Assembly (NCBI GenBank): GCA_964591245.1
Contig: CAZPZZ010000081.1
Coordinates: forward strand, 1 to 17,927
Direction of reading: 5' to 3'
DNA length: 17,927 nucleotides
From: CAZPZZ01 sp964591245
GTDB taxonomy: Bacteria > Acidobacteriota > Vicinamibacteria > Vicinamibacterales > UBA8438
How positions within the stretch are numbered: the first letter of the stretch is position 1; every line of letters begins with the position of its first letter. A program made the translations under genes and the position numbers. The notes beneath the pieces were generated by a model. That model did no database searches. It saw only the letters and a list, made by a program, of their open reading frames with translations, and was not told the origin of the DNA. Shown in pieces: positions 14,173-17,927 of this stretch.

Positions 14173-15507
14173 TCACGCAATGCCGGTCGCGTGTTCGTCG
14201 ATGGCGCGTCGTACCGCATCGTAATCGTTGGGTAGTTCGACTGGGGTGTTGGTGAATCGTGAGTCGTTGACCTGCGGGAGCCGGCCCTCGTGGTATCCCA
14301 ACTTGAAATCCGTGAATTTGAGACCGCTCGCGGTGGAAATCACGACGACGCGCGCCGACGCATCGATGACGCCTCTTTCTCTCAGTTGGATGAGGGCAGC
14401 GAGGGCGACGCCGGTGTGTGGGCAGTTGTACATCCCGGTTTTGTCGGCGCGTGCGGCAGCTTCGGCGAGTTGGGTCTCCGAGGCCTGTTCGACGATGCCG
14501 CGATATCGCCGGAGGGCACGAATTGCCTTGTGTACGGATACCGGGTTGCCAATTTGGATGGCCGAGGCCTGCGTCGGTTGGGCTCCCACTGGCTCGAATT
14601 CCCAGTTTCGCTGATAGGCCAGATAGAGGGGGTTCGCGGCGGCGGCTTGGGCAACGACGATTTGTGGCCGCTTATTGATTAGTCCCAGCGTCTCCATCAT
14701 TTCGAAACCGGCGCCTAATGCACTGACGTTACCCAGGTTTCCGCCAGGAATGATGACAACATCGGGAATAGTCCAATCGAGCTGCTGAACGATCTCGATG
14801 GCGACGGTTTTCTGGCCCTCGAGCCGCAGGCTGTTCATGGAATTGGCCAGATAGATACCGTCTTCTTGTGACAGTCGTTGCACGATGCGCATGCACCCGT
14901 CGAAGTCGGTATCGAGTGCGAGAACGAGCGCGCCGTTTGCGATCGGCTGGAGGAGTTGAGCGGTGGAGACTTTGCCGCGCGGCAAGAGTACGATGGCCGG
15001 GATTCCCCCTGCGGCGGCATAGGCCGCGAGGGAGGCGGATGTGTCGCCCGTTGATGCGCAGGCGACGGCGCGAACAGTGCCTCCATCGGCTACGATCTGT
15101 CGCACCACCGAGACGAGCACGGTCATGCCGAGGTCTTTAAAGGATCCAGTATGGGAATTGCCGCAGAGCTTGACCCAGAGATCGGTGAGACCGAGTTCTT
15201 TGCCAAAGCGCTCTGCCCAGAAGAGGTTCGTGCCGCCCTCATCCATAGAGACGACCGATTCGTCCCGTATCTCGGGACAGACCCATTCTTTCTTTCCCCA
15301 CACCGACGAACCGTAGGGCCAGGTGGTTCGTTTGTAGCGCTCGTCGAACAACCGCATCCACGCACTGGCCGAACGCGTCTTTAGAGCGTCGACGTCGTGG
15401 CAGACTTCCAGGAGGTCTCCGCAGGTCGGACAGCGATAGATGGGTTGCCACAGCGGGTGCTGTCCAGGGCAACCGGCGATACAGCGAAACACGGCACGAT
15501 TCACCAT
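14173..15507 (-). CDS. thrC: threonine synthase
   Basis: PLP-dependent fold-type II enzyme that converts O-phosphohomoserine to threonine. The 444-residue product has an N-terminal zinc ribbon of the IAGCPGQHP and YRCPTCGDLLE type (Cys9, Cys13, Cys26, Cys29). The PLP lysine is Lys124 in NSHTGSFKDLGM, STGDTSASLAAYAA forms the phosphate/substrate loop, and IIPGGNLGN binds the cofactor phosphate. A C-terminal ISTASGLKFTDFK segment completes it. Length and the ribbon match the archaeal/actinobacterial-like single-domain type rather than the longer E. coli type. ATG 15507 has no visible Shine-Dalgarno sequence. A TATAAC box seven bases upstream suggests a leaderless transcript. No other threonine genes are in the window. 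Confidence 0.93.
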   Translation of the reverse strand: MVNRAVFRCIAGCPGQHPLWQPIYRCPTCGDLLEVCHDVDALKTRSASAWMRLFDERYKRTTWPYGSSVWGKKEWVCPEIRDESVVSMDEGGTNLFWAERFGKELGLTDLWVKLCGNSHTGSFKDLGMTVLVSVVRQIVADGGTVRAVACASTGDTSASLAAYAAAGGIPAIVLLPRGKVSTAQLLQPIANGALVLALDTDFDGCMRIVQRLSQEDGIYLANSMNSLRLEGQKTVAIEIVQQLDWTIPDVVIIPGGNLGNVSALGAGFEMMETLGLINKRPQIVVAQAAAANPLYLAYQRNWEFEPVGAQPTQASAIQIGNPVSVHKAIRALRRYRGIVEQASETQLAEAAARADKTGMYNCPHTGVALAALIQLRERGVIDASARVVVISTASGLKFTDFKLGYHEGRLPQVNDSRFTNTPVELPNDYDAVRRAIDEHATGIA

Positions 15508-15514
15508 TGTTACA

Positions 15515-15520
15515 GTTATA
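15515..15520 (-). promoter_or_regulatory. candidate -10 box for thrC, possible leaderless transcript
   Basis: On the minus strand the hexamer TATAAC (one mismatch to TATAAT) ends seven bases before the thrC ATG at 15507. Transcription would then begin at or next to the A of the ATG, matching the absence of a Shine-Dalgarno sequence. No convincing -35 element is visible at 16-18 bases, so this is a weak call. Confidence 0.35.
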
Positions 15521-15544
15521 CCGCAGGTACGGACGACAGGGCTC

Positions 15545-15553
15545 TGATATAGA
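15545..15553 (+). promoter_or_regulatory. candidate extended -10 for the CitMHS transporter gene
   Basis: In the 104-base divergent region between thrC and the transporter gene, TGATATAGA resembles an extended -10 (TG, one base, TATAGA). It would give a leader of about 50 bases to ATG 15612. The -35 region is poor. It is proposed because the transporter and AtuA genes need a promoter here and nothing better is seen. Confidence 0.25.
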
Positions 15554-15611
15554 GTCCGTAGGTCGCCTGGCGGACGTGAAGGGGCACAGGATGCCTGCTT
15601 CCGGAGACTGA

Positions 15612-16907
15612 ATGCTTACCCTTACTGGTGTCACGATTATTGTCACCCTACTCGTGCTGGTCTGGAACCGGGCGACCTCAGTGTTGGTCGCCTTGGTGCT
15701 GGTACCGCTTGTGTTTGGTGGTATGGCCGGGGGGGCGACAGAACTAGGAGACTACGCGTTTGCCGGCGTGCAGGGAGTAGTGGGCACGGCGGCCATGCTG
15801 GGATTTGCCGTACTGTATTTCGGCCTCATGAACGATGCAGGACTATTTGCGCCTTTGATCAGCGTAGTGATTCGAGTCAGTGCTCATGATCCGATACGCG
15901 TGGTCGTGGGCACGGCAGTGGTCGCGATGCTGGCGCATCTCGATGGCGCGGGCGCTTCAACCTTCCTTATTACAATTCCGGCTCTGTTACCGGTCTACAA
16001 GCGGCTCGAATTGGATCCGACGGTACTGACGGCCACGGTCGCGCTGGCTGCCGGCACGATGAATATTCTTCCCTGGGGAGGGCCGACGTTACGAGCTGCG
16101 GCCACGCTGCAGGTTGACGTTCTGGTGTTGTTTCTCCCACTACTGGTCTCGGTGGGAGTGGGGGTACTCGCAGTGCTCGGGGTCGCAACCTGGCTAGGGT
16201 GGAGTGAGCGTCGGCGCCTTGAATCTATGGGGACTGTGGCGCCCGTGGTCACCCCAGAGCGAGCGGAAGACGCTGTCCCTGCGAAGTTTTCGAGGCACGG
16301 GTGGTTCAATCTTGGGCTTACGATTGTCACGCTTGCGGCACTGGTCCTTCAGTTGTTGCCTCTTCCGATCATCTTCATGGTCGCATACGCCCTGGCGCTC
16401 GTCGTGAATCATCGCGGGCCGATTGCGCAAAGCGAGCAGCTTACGCGGCATGGCAGTCATGCGATGCAGATGGTCGCGCTTATTCTGGCGGCGGGAGTAT
16501 TTGCCGGGGTACTGCGGGAGTCGGGGATGATTGGGGCGATGGGACAGAGCCTCGTGGCTATACTTCCCGGTGGTTTGACGAATCACCTTCCAGCTCTGGT
16601 GGCATTGGTTGCGATGCCGCTCAGCTTGGCATTCGACCCTGACTCCTTCTATTTCGGCGTCTTGCCGGTCTTGGCTGCTGCCTCTGATGCGGTGGGAGTG
16701 GACGGCGTTGAAGTGGCTCGCGCCGCGTTGTTGGGGCAGATGACGACCGGATTTCCGGTGAGTCCGTTGACACCGGCGACATTTCTGTTGACCGGACTGA
16801 GCGGAGTCGATCTAGGGGTTCACCAACGGCGCACCATTCCGTTGGCGTTCGGTCTCACGCTGCTGATGAGCCTCTGTGCCGTGCTCACGGGTGCCTTTCG
16901 ATGGTGA
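15612..16907 (+). CDS. CitMHS-family carboxylate (citrate-metal type) transporter
   Basis: A 431-residue integral membrane protein with about 11-12 hydrophobic segments. It resembles the CitM/CitH family, which carries metal-citrate complexes with protons. GLMNDAGLFAPLISVVIR, MLAHLDGAGASTFLITIPAL and LPWGGPTLRAAATLQVD in the first half, and FDPDSFYFGVLPVLAAASD and FPVSPLTPATFLLTGL in the second half, match the inverted re-entrant halves of this family. A charged cytoplasmic loop lies at about residues 195-233. ATG 15612 is preceded by GGAG at 15602-15605. It is divergent from thrC. The AtuA-family gene follows closely and probably shares its transcript, so the natural substrate may be a branched or hydroxylated carboxylate rather than citrate. 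Confidence 0.88.
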   Translation: MLTLTGVTIIVTLLVLVWNRATSVLVALVLVPLVFGGMAGGATELGDYAFAGVQGVVGTAAMLGFAVLYFGLMNDAGLFAPLISVVIRVSAHDPIRVVVGTAVVAMLAHLDGAGASTFLITIPALLPVYKRLELDPTVLTATVALAAGTMNILPWGGPTLRAAATLQVDVLVLFLPLLVSVGVGVLAVLGVATWLGWSERRRLESMGTVAPVVTPERAEDAVPAKFSRHGWFNLGLTIVTLAALVLQLLPLPIIFMVAYALALVVNHRGPIAQSEQLTRHGSHAMQMVALILAAGVFAGVLRESGMIGAMGQSLVAILPGGLTNHLPALVALVAMPLSLAFDPDSFYFGVLPVLAAASDAVGVDGVEVARAALLGQMTTGFPVSPLTPATFLLTGLSGVDLGVHQRRTIPLAFGLTLLMSLCAVLTGAFRW

Positions 16908-16953
16908 TGACGCAGGCCTTGCGCCTCTGGCGCACCATGACCACAATGCTGGT

Positions 16954-17927
16954 TTGAACGTCATTCGTATCGGGGGGGGAGCAGGGTTTTCGGGCGACCG
17001 TATCGAACCGGCTATAGAACTTGCCGAGCACGGTGATCTCGATTATCTGATTTTTGAGTGCCTCGCCGAACGCACGATCGCCTTAGCGCAAGAGGCCAGG
17101 CGTCTCGACCGGACTGGTGGGTTCGATCCGTTGTTGGCCGAGCGGATGCATGCCGTGTTGGCGACGTGTCATGCGAAGCAGATAAAGATTGTTACGAATA
17201 TGGGTGCCGCCCATCCGCGCGCGGCCGCGGCGTGTATTGCGGACGTAGCCAGGCAGGAGGGGCTGTCTGGTCTCCGGATTGCGGCGGTGCTCGGTGATGA
17301 GTTGACGGAGCGGGTACGCGGGGCTGACTTGGCCTTGCTTGAATCCGGGCGACGGGTTAGCGAGATCGGGGGCAGCCTTGTGTCGGCCAATGCCTATCTC
17401 GGGGCGGAGCCGATCGTGAACGCGCTGAAGCAAGGAGCTTCGGTCGTCGTGACGGGCCGCGTTGCGGACCCGTCTTTGGCGCTGGCTGCACAGATGCACG
17501 CGTTTGGCTGGTCTGCTGACGATTGGGTTCGATTGGGTAGAGGAACCGTGGTCGGGCACCTGATCGAGTGTGCGGGGCAGATCACGGGAGGGTATTTTGG
17601 TGACCCCGGCTACAAGGACGTTCCGGGACTGGCGCGACTGGGGTTTCCTATTGCAGAAGTACAGGAAGATGGTTCGGCTGTTATCACCAAAGTGGCCGGA
17701 TCGGGCGGGTACGTCACCGTGCCGACGTGCATTGAGCAACTGCTCTACGAGATCCATCAGCCAGATCGATACATTACGCCGGATACGGTCGCAGACTTCT
17801 CTAACGTAACGTTGACGCAACTTGCTCCTGACCGCGTGCAGGTGGATGGAGGGGGGGGGCGTCTGCGGCCGGGGACTCTCAAAGTGTCAGTAGGCTACGC
17901 CGATGGCTTTGTGGGCGAGGGGCAGAT
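16954..17927 (+). CDS. AtuA / DUF1446 family protein, 3' end outside window
   Basis: An open frame of 324 codons runs off the right edge. The N-terminus (NVIRIGGGAGFSGDRIEPAI, then LDYLIFECLAERTIALAQEA) is typical of the acyclic terpene utilisation AtuA/DUF1446 family. Internal matches are KIVTNMGAAHPRAAA, VVVTGRVADPSLALA, GQITGGYFGDPGYKD and GTLKVSVGYADGFVGEGQ. The biochemical reaction of the family is not established; it occurs in terpene and other branched-acid catabolic loci. The start is TTG 16954. No ATG or GTG exists in frame between the transporter stop and the first conserved residues, and no strong Shine-Dalgarno sequence is present. A 16-codon frame in another phase bridges the gap and may couple translation. 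G-runs of eight and nine lie inside the gene without breaking the frame. Confidence 0.88.
   Translation, partial: MNVIRIGGGAGFSGDRIEPAIELAEHGDLDYLIFECLAERTIALAQEARRLDRTGGFDPLLAERMHAVLATCHAKQIKIVTNMGAAHPRAAAACIADVARQEGLSGLRIAAVLGDELTERVRGADLALLESGRRVSEIGGSLVSANAYLGAEPIVNALKQGASVVVTGRVADPSLALAAQMHAFGWSADDWVRLGRGTVVGHLIECAGQITGGYFGDPGYKDVPGLARLGFPIAEVQEDGSAVITKVAGSGGYVTVPTCIEQLLYEIHQPDRYITPDTVADFSNVTLTQLAPDRVQVDGGGGRLRPGTLKVSVGYADGFVGEGQ

Overview
The window is a gene-dense, GC-rich bacterial chromosome segment of about 18 kb. I see no insertion sequences, CRISPR arrays, tRNAs or rRNAs. A LolA-type lipoprotein carrier and complete murein-recycling enzymes (NagZ, LdcA, Mpl) point to a Gram-negative (diderm) cell. 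GC content, frequent TTG/GTG starts, tight gene packing and the protein styles fit an environmental lineage such as Acidobacteriota (Vicinamibacteria-like). That placement is an impression, not a demonstrated result.

Layout, left to right. Positions 1-1498 hold a ribosome and nucleic-acid block: the 3' part of trmD, then rplS and rnhB. Positions 1495-3582 carry a possible small coupled ORF, a small membrane protein, a TenI/ThiE-family protein and a RodZ-like membrane HTH protein. They are on the plus strand and tightly spaced. Positions 3706-5101 (minus strand) hold a GHMP-family kinase followed by a small basic helical protein of unknown function.

The core is a seven-gene plus-strand operon from 5151 to 12451: nagZ, ldcA, mpl, pxpB, pxpC, murB, murA. 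Gaps run from slight overlaps to about 10 bases. NagZ, LdcA and Mpl return the muropeptide tripeptide to UDP-MurNAc. MurA and MurB make UDP-MurNAc de novo. PxpB and PxpC, two of the three 5-oxoprolinase subunits, sit between these two halves. The MurA homologue has Asp in place of the active-site Cys, which suggests intrinsic fosfomycin insensitivity. The GHMP kinase is divergent from nagZ with only 49 bases between them.

Positions 12444-15507 (minus strand) hold thrC, a possible tiny ORF, an FmdB-type zinc-ribbon protein, a rhodanese-fold protein lacking its catalytic Cys, and lolA. lolA converges on murA with overlapping stop codons. From 15612 to the window end (plus strand) there is a CitMHS-family carboxylate transporter followed closely by an AtuA (DUF1446) family gene that runs off the edge. 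This pair looks like an uptake and catabolism module for an unidentified organic acid.

I did not find a clearly new multi-gene system. The points most worth checking are the fusion of murein recycling, 5-oxoprolinase subunits and UDP-MurNAc synthesis in one operon; the MurA Cys-to-Asp change; the TenI-like residues in the thiamine-family gene; the Cys-less rhodanese; the divergent GHMP kinase; and the unrecognised small genes.
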